Source of the DNA: Streptomyces xinghaiensis S187
GTDB lineage: Bacteria > Actinomycetota > Actinomycetes > Streptomycetales > Streptomycetaceae
Direction of reading: 5' to 3'
Length of the DNA: 64,000 bases
Assembly: GCF_000220705.2 (NCBI RefSeq)
Contig: NZ_CP023202.1
Coordinates: 2,294,001 to 2,358,000 of the forward strand
Shown here: piece by piece, positions 16,583 through 26,975 of the stretch
Layout of the letters: each line of letters starts with the position of its first letter
Position numbering within the stretch: the first letter of the stretch is position 1
Program-made: the position numbers and the translations under genes
The notes under the pieces: generated by a model
The model's database searches: none
The model's input: only the letters and a program-made list of their open reading frames with translations
What the model was told of the DNA's origin: nothing

Positions 16583-19048
16583 TCAGCCGGCCAGCGGCAG
16601 TTCCGGCTCGCTTCCCGCCGGCCCGTCCCCGGCCCGCTCCGTGCCGGCCGGCTCCAGGGCCAGCCGCAGCACCTGCCGGACGTCGGAGACCGGGTGCACC
16701 TCCAGCTTCTCCAGCACCTCGGCGGGGACGTCGTCCAGATCGGCCTCGTTCCGCTTGGGGATGACGACCGTGGTGATCCCCGCCCGGTGCGCGGCGAGCA
16801 GCTTCTGCTTGACGCCGCCGACCGGCAGCACCCGCCCCGTCAGCGACACCTCGCCGGTCATGGCCACATCGGGGCGCACCCGGCGGCCGGACAGCAGGGA
16901 GGCGAGCGCCGTCGTCATGGTGACACCGGCGCTGGGCCCGTCCTTCGGCACGGCGCCGGCCGGGACGTGCAGGTGCACGCCGCGGTCGTTGAAGTCGCCC
17001 ACGGGCAGCTCCAGTTCGGCGCCCCGGCTGCGCAGGAAGGAGAGCGCGATCTGCGCGGACTCCTTCATCACGTCACCGAGCTGGCCGGTGATCTGGAGTC
17101 CGGTGGCCCCGGTCTCCCGGTCGGCGAGCGAGGCCTCGACGTAGAGGACGTCGCCGCCCGCGCCCGTGACGGCCAGTCCGGTCGCCACCCCGGGCACGGC
17201 GGTGCGCCGCTCCTCGGGGTCCTGCGCGGACTCGGGGACGTGGTGCGGCCGGCCGAGGTACCGGCGCAGGTCGTCCGGGCCGATGGTGACGGGGAGTTCC
17301 AGCTCGCCGAGTTCGTGTTGCGCGGCGGCCTTGCGGAGCAGCCGGGCCACGGCACGCTCCAGATTCCGCACCCCGGCCTCGCGGGTGTACTCGCCGGCCA
17401 GCTTGCGCAGCGCGCCCTCCTCCAGGACGACCTCGCCCTCGGCCAGGCCGGCCCGTTCGAGCTGCCGGGCGAGCAGGTGGTCGCGGGCGATGGTGACCTT
17501 CTCGTCCTCGGTGTAGCCGTCGAGCCGGACGAGCTCCATCCGGTCGAGCAGCGCCTCGGGGATGGCCTCCAGGACGTTGGCGGTGGCCAGGAAGACCACG
17601 TCGGAGAGGTCGAGTTCGACCTCCAGGTAGTGGTCGCGGAAGGTGTGGTTCTGCGCCGGGTCGAGGACTTCCAGCAGGGCTGCGGCCGGGTCGCCGCGGA
17701 AGTCGGAGCCGACCTTGTCGATCTCGTCGAGGAGGACGACCGGGTTCATGGAGCCGGCCTCCTTGACCGCCCGCACGATGCGTCCGGGCAGCGCGCCGAC
17801 GTAGGTGCGCCGGTGGCCGCGGATCTCCGCCTCGTCGCGGACCCCGCCGAGCGCCACCCGGACGAACTTCCGCCCCATCGCGCGGGCGACGGACTCGCCC
17901 AGCGAGGTCTTTCCGACGCCGGGAGGGCCGACCAGCGCCAGGACGGCGCCGCCGCGGCGCCCGCCGACCACCCCGAGGCCGCGCTCGGCACGGCGCTTGC
18001 GCACCGCGAGGTACTCGGTGATGCGCTCCTTGACGTCCGCCAGGCCGGCGTGGTCGGCGTCGAGGACGGCCTTGGCGCCGGGGATGTCGTAGGCGTCCTC
18101 GGTGTGCTCGTTCCAGGGCATCTCCAGGACGGTGTCGAGCCAGGTCCGGATCCAGCTTCCCTCCGGGCTCTGGTCGGAGGCGCGTTCGAGCTTGTCGACC
18201 TCCTTGAGCGCCGCCTCGCGCACCTTCTCCGGCAGGCCGGCGGCCTCGACCCGGGCGCGGTAGTCGCCGGACTCGTCCTCCGGCTCGCCGTTGAGCTCGC
18301 GGAGCTCCTTGCGGACGGCCTCCAGCTGGCGGCGGAGGAGGAACTCGCGCTGCTGCTTGTCGACGCCCTCCTGGACATCCTTGGCGATGGACTCGGCGAC
18401 ATCCTGTTCGGCCAGATGTTCGCTCAGCCACTTCACGGCGAGCTTGAGCCGGGCCACCGGGTCGGTGGTCTCCAGCAGTTCGACGCGCTGCTCGGCGGTG
18501 AGGAACGGCGAGTAGCCGGAGTTGTCGGCGAGCTGGCCGGCGTCGTCGATCTGCTGGACGCGGTCCACGACCTGCCAGGCGCCGCGCTTGCGGAGCCAGC
18601 TGGCGGCGAGGGCCTTGTACTCCTTCATCAGTTCGGTGACGGCACCGGGCACCGGGTCGGGCCCGGGTTCGTCGGCCGGGCGGCCCTCGACCCAGAGCGC
18701 GGCTCCCGGGCCGGTGGTGCCGGCGCCGATCCGCACCCGGCTCACACCGCGGATGAGCGCGCCGGGGTCACCGCCGGAGAGCCGGCCCACCTGTTCGACG
18801 GTGCCGAGCGTGCCGACGGCGGCGTAGGTGCCGTCGATCCGCGGCACCAGCAGCACCTGCGGCTTGCCGCCGCTCTCCCCGTTGTTTCCCCCGTTCCCCC
18901 CGCCGCTTCCCGCGGCGGCCTGCGCGGCTTCCACCGCGGCCCGGACCTCCGCGTCGGACAGGTCCAGCGGCACCACCATGCCGGGCAGAACCACCTCGTC
19001 GTCGAGGGGCAGCACCGGCAGGGTGAGTGACGTAGACGTCGAAGCCAT
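16583..19048 (-). CDS. lon: ATP-dependent protease Lon
   Basis: The protein has 821 residues from the ATG at 19048, the usual size for Lon. The N-terminal substrate-binding domain starts LTLPVLPLDDEVVLPGMVVP. The AAA+ module has Walker A GPPGVGKTSLGESVARAMG near residue 375 and Walker B NPVVLLDEIDKVG. The C-terminal protease domain has KDGPSAGVTM (catalytic Ser) near residue 704 and VGGVKQKLLAAHRAG (catalytic Lys) near 747. A Gly/Asn insertion lies near residues 50-65. Lon degrades misfolded and selected regulatory proteins in the cytoplasm. A HAIR-like inverted repeat 23 bp upstream of the start suggests HspR repression, as known for Streptomyces lon. Confidence 0.97.
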   Translation of the reverse strand: MASTSTSLTLPVLPLDDEVVLPGMVVPLDLSDAEVRAAVEAAQAAAGSGGGNGGNNGESGGKPQVLLVPRIDGTYAAVGTLGTVEQVGRLSGGDPGALIRGVSRVRIGAGTTGPGAALWVEGRPADEPGPDPVPGAVTELMKEYKALAASWLRKRGAWQVVDRVQQIDDAGQLADNSGYSPFLTAEQRVELLETTDPVARLKLAVKWLSEHLAEQDVAESIAKDVQEGVDKQQREFLLRRQLEAVRKELRELNGEPEDESGDYRARVEAAGLPEKVREAALKEVDKLERASDQSPEGSWIRTWLDTVLEMPWNEHTEDAYDIPGAKAVLDADHAGLADVKERITEYLAVRKRRAERGLGVVGGRRGGAVLALVGPPGVGKTSLGESVARAMGRKFVRVALGGVRDEAEIRGHRRTYVGALPGRIVRAVKEAGSMNPVVLLDEIDKVGSDFRGDPAAALLEVLDPAQNHTFRDHYLEVELDLSDVVFLATANVLEAIPEALLDRMELVRLDGYTEDEKVTIARDHLLARQLERAGLAEGEVVLEEGALRKLAGEYTREAGVRNLERAVARLLRKAAAQHELGELELPVTIGPDDLRRYLGRPHHVPESAQDPEERRTAVPGVATGLAVTGAGGDVLYVEASLADRETGATGLQITGQLGDVMKESAQIALSFLRSRGAELELPVGDFNDRGVHLHVPAGAVPKDGPSAGVTMTTALASLLSGRRVRPDVAMTGEVSLTGRVLPVGGVKQKLLAAHRAGITTVVIPKRNEADLDDVPAEVLEKLEVHPVSDVRQVLRLALEPAGTERAGDGPAGSEPELPLAG

Positions 19049-19070
19049 GATCTCCCCTTCGGCAGGCAAG

Positions 19071-19089
19071 TTGAGCTGTAAAGACTCAA
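19071..19089. promoter_or_regulatory. HAIR-like operator (HspR) upstream of lon
   Basis: TTGAG-N9-CTCAA forms a perfect inverted repeat matching the core of the HAIR consensus (CTTGAGT-N7-ACTCAAG). It lies 23-41 bp upstream of the lon start on the minus strand. The outermost bases and one inner position differ from consensus. HspR control of lon in Streptomyces is established; that it applies here is inference from the site. Confidence 0.75.
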
Positions 19090-19243
19090 TGTCTCTGCTG
19101 CCCCGGGTGTTCCCCCGCCCGCGTTCGCTCCCAGCGAACACCCCCCGCCCGTCGCACGGGAGCAGCCCGGGCGGTGCCCGGCGAAGGCCCGGCGGACGGT
19201 CCTGTGCCCGTCCGCGAGGTCCTGCCGGGCCGCGCTCCCCCGG

Positions 19244-21646
<2,403 letters not shown>

Positions 21647-21786
21647 CGGAAACTCCTTGCGTGGTTACCCCCGGCTTCAGCCGGGGGAGGAAACGCATCC
21701 CGTGCCCGGAGCCGATAGGCGGCGGAGCACGCTGCCCCACCTACCCAACACGCCTCGCTGACACGGGAGCTGATAGAATGTGAGGC

Positions 21787-22977
21787 ATGACGCAGCAGGT
21801 CAAGCGGGCTTTCAAGTACCGCTTCTACCCCACGGACGAGCAGGCAGCCGAGCTGTCGCGCACGTTCGGCTGCGTCCGCCTCGTGTACAACAAGGCGCTG
21901 GAAGAGCGCACCCGCGCTTGGTACGGGGAGCAGCGCCGCGTCTCCTACGTCCAGTCCTCGGCCGCGCTGACGGAGTGGAAGAAGACCGAGGAACTCGCTT
22001 TTCTCACCGAGGTGTCCAGCGTTCCGCTTCAGCAGGCGCTGCGGCATCTTCAGACGGCGTTCGGGAACTTCTTCGCCAGGCGCGCCAAGTACCCCCGGTA
22101 CAAGTCGAAGAAGAAGTCCCGCGCTTCGGCGGAGTACACGCGCTCCGGCTTCAAGTGGCGCGATGGTCAGCTGTTCCTCGCGAAGATGGCCGAGCCGTTG
22201 GCCATTCGCTGGTCGCGTCCACTGCCTGCGGGCAGCGTCCCGACGACGGTCACGGTGTCGAAGGACGCTGCGGGGCGCTGGTTTGTATCGCTGTTGTGCG
22301 AGGACACCATCGAGCCACTGCCCGCCACCAGCTCGGCGGTCGGGATCGACGCCGGGCTGACCTCCCTGGTGACCCTGTCGACCGGGGAGAAGGTGACCAA
22401 TCCGAAGCACGAGCGGAAGGACCGTGTCCGGCTGGCGAAGGCACAGCGGGAGTTGTCCCGTAAGGCGAAGGGCTCGAACAACCGCGAGAAAGCGCGCCGC
22501 AAGGTGGCCCGTGTGCACGCGCGGATCACCGACCGGCGCCGGGACTTCCTGCACAAGCTGACTACTCGTCTCGTCCGTGAGAACCAAACGGTCGTGATCG
22601 AGGACTTGACCGTCCGCAACCTCGTCAAGAACCACTCCTTGGCCCGTGCCATATCGGATGCGGCCTGGACGGACATGCGGACGATGCTGGAGTACAAAGC
22701 CGCGTGGTACGGGCGTGAACTCGTCGTGGTCGACCGTTGGTTTCCCAGCTCGAAGCTGTGCGGGGCCTGCGGCACCATCGCGGAGAAGATGCCGCTCAAC
22801 GTCCGCGAGTGGACGTGCGACTGCGGCACCACCCATGACCGCGACGTGAACGCGGCACGCAACCTCAAGGCGGCCGGGCTGGCCGTCTCGGCCTGTGGAG
22901 GCGGTGTAAGACCTGGGCGGGAGAACTCCCGGACGGGGCAACTGCCTGCGAAGCAGGAAGCCCTCACTGCGAAGTGA
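21787..22977 (+). CDS. tnpB: RNA-guided endonuclease TnpB (IS200/IS605 family)
   Basis: The protein has 396 residues. The N-terminal helix-turn-helix (OrfB_IS605) starts KRAFKYRFYPTDEQAAELSR. The RuvC-like catalytic core is intact: Asp188 in VGIDAGL, Glu272 in VVIEDLTVRN and the DRDVNAARN motif at residues 351-359. A zinc ribbon (CGACGTIAEK ... CDCGTTH) lies between the last two. Known TnpB proteins use an RNA from the element's right end to cut DNA next to a short motif that matches the element's left flank, which helps retain the element. No truncation or frameshift is visible, so it is probably active. Its third-codon GC looks somewhat lower than that of its neighbours. Confidence 0.93.
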   Translation: MTQQVKRAFKYRFYPTDEQAAELSRTFGCVRLVYNKALEERTRAWYGEQRRVSYVQSSAALTEWKKTEELAFLTEVSSVPLQQALRHLQTAFGNFFARRAKYPRYKSKKKSRASAEYTRSGFKWRDGQLFLAKMAEPLAIRWSRPLPAGSVPTTVTVSKDAAGRWFVSLLCEDTIEPLPATSSAVGIDAGLTSLVTLSTGEKVTNPKHERKDRVRLAKAQRELSRKAKGSNNREKARRKVARVHARITDRRRDFLHKLTTRLVRENQTVVIEDLTVRNLVKNHSLARAISDAAWTDMRTMLEYKAAWYGRELVVVDRWFPSSKLCGACGTIAEKMPLNVREWTCDCGTTHDRDVNAARNLKAAGLAVSACGGGVRPGRENSRTGQLPAKQEALTAK

Positions 22978-23013
22978 GGAATCCCCCGCCTTCAGGCGGG
23001 TGGAGGAAGTCAA
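22880..23013 (+). ncRNA. Predicted omega RNA (TnpB guide scaffold) at the right end
   Basis: The end of tnpB and the right end form consecutive hairpins: CCTGC-gaa-GCAGG (22945-22957), CCTCACT-gcga-AGTGAGG (22962-22979, spanning the tnpB stop) and CCCGCC-ttca-GGCGGG (22985-23000). This is the arrangement of omega RNAs in related elements. The guide would be host sequence immediately 3' of 23013. The 5' limit given is approximate. Confidence 0.55.
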
Positions 23014-23062
23014 CGTCTCTCCCTCTCGTCCGGGCGCAGGTGCGGGATCACGGGAACGGAGC

Positions 23063-23479
23063 TCACGGCGTGCGGGGCTGGTTGAAGCGCAGCATGTTGC
23101 CGGAGGGGTCGCGGAAGGCGCAGTCGCGGACCCCGTAGGGCTGGTCGATCGGCTCCTGGAGCACCTCGCCGCCCGCGGCGCGGATGTGCTCGAAGGTGGC
23201 GTCGCAGTCGTCGGTGCTGAAGATGACCCCCCGCAGCAGGCCCTTGGCCAGCAGCTCCGCCATGATCTGCTGGTCGGCGGGCGAGGCGTTCGGATGGGCG
23301 AGGGCCGGTTCGAGAACGATGTTCACCTCCGGCTGGGACGGTGCGCCGACGCTCACCCAGCGCATGCCCTCGAAGCTGACGTCGTTCCGCACCTCCAGAC
23401 CGAGCACGTCCCGGTAGAAGGCGAGCGCCTTGTCGTGGTCGTGAACGGCGATGAAGCACTGTGAAAGCTTGATGTCCAT
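23063..23479 (-). CDS. VOC (glyoxalase/bleomycin-resistance) family protein
   Basis: The protein has 138 residues from the ATG at 23479; a GTG at 23488 would add three residues. It shows two beta-alpha-beta-beta-beta modules: IKLSQCFIAVHDHDKALAFYRDVLGLEVRNDV, then GVIFSTDDCDATFEHIRAAGGEVLQEP, ending CAFRDPSGNMLRFNQP with the terminal Glu/Gln-type ligand position replaced by an RFNQ ending. Such proteins act as metal-dependent lyases or dioxygenases or bind drugs. It starts 5 bp after the AraC gene stop and is surely co-transcribed with it. Removing the inserted tnpB element would put its stop only ~71 bp from the UvrA-like start. Confidence 0.87.
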   Translation of the reverse strand: MDIKLSQCFIAVHDHDKALAFYRDVLGLEVRNDVSFEGMRWVSVGAPSQPEVNIVLEPALAHPNASPADQQIMAELLAKGLLRGVIFSTDDCDATFEHIRAAGGEVLQEPIDQPYGVRDCAFRDPSGNMLRFNQPRTP

Positions 23480-23484
23480 GCCCG

Positions 23485-23910
23485 TCACGCTACGGGCGGT
23501 GCGGCGCCTTTCGCTTCTCCATTCCTGACCGGTCGCGTGTGGATTTTCGCGATGCAGGCCGGGATGGCGGCGCCCTCGTCGTGCGGGCGGGCCCGGTAGG
23601 CGCTCGGGCTCTCGCCGACCAGTTCGGTGAACCGCGAGCTGAACGATCCCAGCGAGGTGCAGCCGACGGCGAAGCAGACCTCCGTCACGGACAGGTCGCC
23701 CCGGCGCAGCAGCGCCTTGGCCCGCTCGATCCGGCGCGTCATCAGATAGCTGTACGGGCTCTCCCCGAAAGCGGCCCGGAAGCTGCGGGAGAAGTGGCCG
23801 GGCGACATGAGCGCGGTGCGCGCCAGCGCCGGCACGTCGAGCGGCTTCGCGTAGTCGCGGTCCATCCGGTCACGGGCCCGGCGCAGCCGGACGAGATCCT
23901 CCAAGGTCAC
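23485..23910 (-). CDS. AraC-type helix-turn-helix regulator
   Basis: The protein has 141 residues, essentially just the two AraC helix-turn-helix motifs: DYAKPLDVPALARTALMSPGHFSRSFRAAFGESPYSYLMTRRI and AKALLRRGDLSVTEVCFAVGCTSLGSFSSRFTELVGESPSAYR. The usual ligand-binding domain is absent, and a ~30-residue tail follows. Short AraC-like regulators of this type are commonly encoded just upstream of VOC genes and probably activate them. It is first in the AraC-VOC pair. Confidence 0.92.
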   Translation of the reverse strand: MTLEDLVRLRRARDRMDRDYAKPLDVPALARTALMSPGHFSRSFRAAFGESPYSYLMTRRIERAKALLRRGDLSVTEVCFAVGCTSLGSFSSRFTELVGESPSAYRARPHDEGAAIPACIAKIHTRPVRNGEAKGAAPPVA

Positions 23911-23958
23911 GGGACCACCCTCCCACGGAGCGGTCAGGGGTCAGCGGTCAGCGGGCTC

Positions 23959-24432
23959 CTAGAGGGTGCCGGTTCTGAGCACCGGGCGGCACAGCGTGAA
24001 CCAGACGACCTTGCCGCCGACCGCCGGGTGCCCCTTCTCCAGGTCGAGGATGCCCCAGTCGTCCGCGATCAGGGAGAGCAGCAGCAGACCGCGGCCGCTC
24101 TCGCTCTGCGGCCCGGCGATGACGGGCGCCGGACGGCTCGGCGAGGTGTCCCAGACGCTGACGCGCAGCGTCCCCTCGCGCCACTTGAGCCGGACCGCGG
24201 TCTGGCCGTCGGAGTAGCGGAAGGCGTTGGTGGCCAGCTCGGAGGTGAGCAGCTCGGCCCGGTCCGCGAGATCCCCCAGTCCGTGTTCGGCGAGCACCGT
24301 ACGGACGGTGGAGCGCGCTATGCGCGGGCCCCTGGGGTCGTGCGGCAGCTGCAGGGAATACTCCCAGTCCTCGGGAGGCTCGTGCGGAACGCGGTGGACA
24401 TGAGCGAGGGGGGCGACGGTTTTGGCACTCAT
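23959..24432 (-). CDS. ATP-binding anti-sigma-like regulator (HATPase_c_2)
   Basis: The protein has 157 residues from the ATG at 24432 with AGGAGA upstream. It has the Streptomyces RsbW-like layout: LPHDPRGPRIARSTVRTVL, LLTSELATNAFRYSDG (N box), LRVSVWDTSPSRP, GRGLLLLSLIADDWGI (G box) and a final GGKVVWFTL strand. Members bind ATP and either hold a sigma factor or act as Ser kinases on STAS antagonists. It is divergent from the ECF sigma operon at 24515 across 82 bp, but ECF sigmas are normally controlled by zinc-finger anti-sigmas, so a direct link is doubtful. Its partner is unknown. Confidence 0.85.
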   Translation of the reverse strand: MSAKTVAPLAHVHRVPHEPPEDWEYSLQLPHDPRGPRIARSTVRTVLAEHGLGDLADRAELLTSELATNAFRYSDGQTAVRLKWREGTLRVSVWDTSPSRPAPVIAGPQSESGRGLLLLSLIADDWGILDLEKGHPAVGGKVVWFTLCRPVLRTGTL

Positions 24433-24514
24433 GGATATCTCCTGTCCGTATTGCTCGCCGGGGAACCTCCGCCTGCCCGTGAACCGGGAGTGAACGCGGG
24501 CGCGATAGAGGAGT

Positions 24515-25123
24515 GTGAGACCGTTCCGCCCCGTGGGGGCCGACCCGAGCGACGCCGAGCTGCTGCGCGCGGTCGCGGCCGGCGACGCCCAGGCGCTCGC
24601 CGAACTGTACGACCGCCATGCCGGCTGGCTGCACACACGGCTGGCGCGCCGCTGCCCCGATCCCGAGACCGTCCGCGAGGTGCTGCAGGACACCTTCGTC
24701 ACCGTCTGGCGGTCCGCCGCCGGACACCGGGGTGGCGAGGCGGGGGGCTGGCTCTGGGTGATCGCCGCCCGCCGCCTGGTGGACGCCCGGCGCGCGCAGG
24801 CCCGTACCGCCGAGGTGCAGGAGGCGCACGCACGGCGGGAGCACGGCGCCGCCCGTGCCGTCGCGCCGTCGGCGGAGGAACGCGTGCTGTCCGGCGTGGA
24901 GTTCGGGGACCTGGGCACCGCACTCGACGGGCTCTCCCCCGAACTGCGGGACGTCCTTCGCGCCACCGTGGTCGATGGCCTGTCCACCCGCCAGGCGGCC
25001 GGGCTGCTCGGCATACCGGAGGGCACCGTCAAGACCCGGGCCCTGCGCGCACGCCGCGAACTGCGGGAGGCCCTCTCCCGGCTGGGCGTCCGCTCCCCCG
25101 ATTCCGTAGGAGGTGCCGTATGA
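24515..25123 (+). CDS. ECF-type RNA polymerase sigma factor
   Basis: The protein has 202 residues from the GTG at 24515; a GTG at 24533 is an alternative. Region 2 spans about residues 28-95 (LYDRHAGWLHTRLARRCPDP, VLQDTFVTVWR, GWLWVIAARRLVDARR). Region 4 spans 140-185 (LSPELRDVLRATVVDGLSTRQAAGLLGIPEGTVKTRALRARREL). Region 3 is absent, as expected for ECF sigmas. The next gene overlaps its stop (ATGA) and encodes a zinc-finger anti-sigma fused to membrane helices, followed by an ABC ATPase and permease. The sigma factor is probably released when that membrane complex senses an envelope or drug signal. Confidence 0.9.
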   Translation: MRPFRPVGADPSDAELLRAVAAGDAQALAELYDRHAGWLHTRLARRCPDPETVREVLQDTFVTVWRSAAGHRGGEAGGWLWVIAARRLVDARRAQARTAEVQEAHARREHGAARAVAPSAEERVLSGVEFGDLGTALDGLSPELRDVLRATVVDGLSTRQAAGLLGIPEGTVKTRALRARRELREALSRLGVRSPDSVGGAV

Positions 25124-26109
25124 GCCGCGACGCCGCGGGGCATGTGGAGCCCGGCCGGGCGTCCGCCTACACGGACGGAACGCTCCCCGAGCCCGAGGCG
25201 TGGGCGCTGGAGACGCATGTGGAGACCTGCTCCCCCTGCGCGCGGCTGGTCTCCGCGGCGGCCCGCTCCGGTCTCGCCGGGCAGGCCCTCCGTGAGGTGC
25301 GGGCCGGGGTGCTGGCGGCGGTCCTCGCCGGTGCGGCGGAGAACGTCCACGGTCCGGCCCCTGTTCCCGCGGTCCCGGCGTCCGCGGCCCGGAAAGCCAC
25401 CCGGAAAGCCACGGAGACGACGGCGGCCGCCGGCCGTCCGGGGCGCCCGTCCCGCACGACCCGGTTCCTCTGGTCGGCCCGGTCCGCCGGCCCCGCGCTC
25501 GGACGCTCCTGGCTGCTGTCCCTGATCCTCGTCACGGCCGCCGCGGTGCTGCTCGCACGGCTGTCCGGCACCGCGGCCGCCCGGCCGCTGCTGCTGGCGG
25601 TCGCGCCCCTTCTGCCGGTCGCCGGTGTCGCCGCCTCGTACGGCCGGCACGCCGATCCGCTGTACGAGGCCGTCGCCGCGACCCCCGCTGCCGGGCTGCG
25701 GCTGCTGCTGGTGCGCACTGGCTGGGTTCTCGCGGTGTGCGTTCCGCTGCTCACCGCCGCCGGGCTGCTGATGCCGGAACCGGACGGCGGCCCCGGCGCC
25801 CACGCCTGGCTGCTCCCGGGACTGACGCTGACCCTGCTGACCCTGCTGGTGGCCTCCTGTTGCGGCTGCCTGCGCGCTGCCGCCAGCACCGGCACCGCCT
25901 GGCTGCTGCTCCTGGTCTCCACCGGAGCGGCGGCCGCCCCCGGTACGGCGGACCGGGCCGGTCCCGCCGATCCGGCCGCACTGCTGACCACGTCCCTCGG
26001 CGCACTCTCCGGCACACCCGCACAGAGCGCCTGGGCGGCCGCCGGCGTCCTGTGCGGCGGGCTGCTGGTCCTGCGCCGCACCTCCTTCGACCGTCTGGAG
26101 CGACTGTGA
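25120..26109 (+). CDS. Zinc-finger anti-sigma factor fused to a multi-helix membrane domain
   Basis: The protein has 329 residues from the ATG at 25120, overlapping the sigma stop by 4 bp. The N-terminal ~55 residues form a zf-HC2/ZAS module with HVETCSPC (HxxxCxxC). A linker of ~70 residues rich in Ala/Thr/Arg follows. About six hydrophobic segments come next, including WLLSLILVTAAAVLLARL, LLLAVAPLLPVAGVAA, WVLAVCVPLLTAAGLLM, LLPGLTLTLLTLLVASCC and AWAAAGVLCGGLLVL. Most zinc anti-sigmas have one membrane helix; here the membrane part looks like an ABC-2 permease half. It probably acts as both anti-sigma and transporter subunit, because an ABC ATPase gene overlaps its stop (GTGA). Confidence 0.82.
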   Translation: MSRDAAGHVEPGRASAYTDGTLPEPEAWALETHVETCSPCARLVSAAARSGLAGQALREVRAGVLAAVLAGAAENVHGPAPVPAVPASAARKATRKATETTAAAGRPGRPSRTTRFLWSARSAGPALGRSWLLSLILVTAAAVLLARLSGTAAARPLLLAVAPLLPVAGVAASYGRHADPLYEAVAATPAAGLRLLLVRTGWVLAVCVPLLTAAGLLMPEPDGGPGAHAWLLPGLTLTLLTLLVASCCGCLRAAASTGTAWLLLLVSTGAAAAPGTADRAGPADPAALLTTSLGALSGTPAQSAWAAAGVLCGGLLVLRRTSFDRLERL

Positions 26110-26975
26110 CCACCTCCTCCGATCCGGTGTCCACGCCCACCGGGCGGGGCCCCGCGGGCCTCCGACCTGCCGTCCGGGGCCTGGCCGTCCGGGGCCTGAC
26201 CGTCCGCCACCGCCGCACGACCGCGCTGGACGGGGTGGACCTCGCCCTCGGCACCGGCGTGCACGGCCTGCTCGGCCCGAACGGAGCGGGGAAGACCTCG
26301 CTGCTGCGGGTGCTCGCCACCGTCGCCCGCCCGGCCGCCGGAGAGGTCCGCCTGCTCGGTCTCACCCCGGGCACGCACCGCGAGCGGACGGAGATCCGGC
26401 GCCGGCTGGGCTACCTGCCACAGGAGTTCGGCCACTACCCGTCCTTCACGGTGCGCGACACGCTGGGCTATTTCGCCTGGCTGAAGGAGCTGCCCGGCGC
26501 GAAGGCACCCGCCGCCGTCGAACGGGCGGCCGAGCTCGTAGGGCTCGGGCCCTCCCTCGACCGGAAACTGGGCACCCTCTCCGGCGGCGCGGTCCGCCGG
26601 GTCGGCATCGCCCAGGCCGTCCTCGGCGGACCCGAGCTGCTGCTCCTCGACGAACCGACGGCCGGCCTGGACCCCGAGCGCCGAGTGGAGTTCCGGGCCC
26701 TCCTGCGCGAACTGGGCCGCGACACGACCGTGCTGGTCTCCACGCATCTCGTCGAGGACATCGGCCCGGCCTGCGCGGAGGTGACGCTGCTGGAGTCCGG
26801 CCGCGTCGCGTTCCGGGGCACGCCGGAGGAACTGGTCGCGTGCGCGGACACGGACACCGACGCGCCCGGCGACAACCCGCTGGAACGCGGCTACACCAGC
26901 GCGCTGCGACGCCACCGGCGCGAGTGCAGGACGGACAACCACGGCACGCGGCACACCCGGAAGGCGGCGCTCTGA
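26106..26975 (+). CDS. ABC transporter ATP-binding protein
   Basis: The protein has 289 residues from the GTG at 26106, whose GTGA overlaps the anti-sigma stop. The motifs are complete: Walker A GPNGAGKTS near residue 59, Q-loop YLPQEFGHYP near 105, signature LSGGAVRRVGIAQAV near 159, Walker B LLLLDEPTAGLDP near 180, and H-loop VSTHLVED near 215. It resembles drug-export or ABC-2-type ATPases (CcmA/DrrA-like). The last ~30 residues are basic and His-rich. Its stop overlaps the permease start by one base (TGATG). The obvious partners are the fused anti-sigma/membrane protein and the next gene. Confidence 0.93.
   Translation: MTTSSDPVSTPTGRGPAGLRPAVRGLAVRGLTVRHRRTTALDGVDLALGTGVHGLLGPNGAGKTSLLRVLATVARPAAGEVRLLGLTPGTHRERTEIRRRLGYLPQEFGHYPSFTVRDTLGYFAWLKELPGAKAPAAVERAAELVGLGPSLDRKLGTLSGGAVRRVGIAQAVLGGPELLLLDEPTAGLDPERRVEFRALLRELGRDTTVLVSTHLVEDIGPACAEVTLLESGRVAFRGTPEELVACADTDTDAPGDNPLERGYTSALRRHRRECRTDNHGTRHTRKAAL

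Larger units (their letters stand above)
21669..23013 (+). mobile_element. IS200/IS605-type element carrying tnpB only (IS1341-like)
   Basis: The ends are inferred by analogy with IS608-type elements: TTAC at 21665-21668 flanks the left end, and the right end closes with TCAA at 23010-23013. Just inside the left end is the hairpin CCCCGGCTTCAGCCGGGG. The right end has three hairpins in series (22945-22957, 22962-22979, 22985-23000), the last being CCCGCC-TTCA-GGCGGG. There are no terminal inverted repeats or target duplication, as expected for this group. No Y1 transposase tnpA is present, so mobility would need one in trans. It is inserted between the UvrA-like gene and the VOC gene. Confidence 0.85.

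Noticed and set aside
23959..25123. ATP-binding regulator at 23959 as the anti-sigma factor for the divergent ECF sigma
   Set aside because: ECF sigma factors are normally held by zinc-finger anti-sigmas, and such a protein is encoded immediately downstream and overlapping. The RsbW-like protein more likely serves another pathway.
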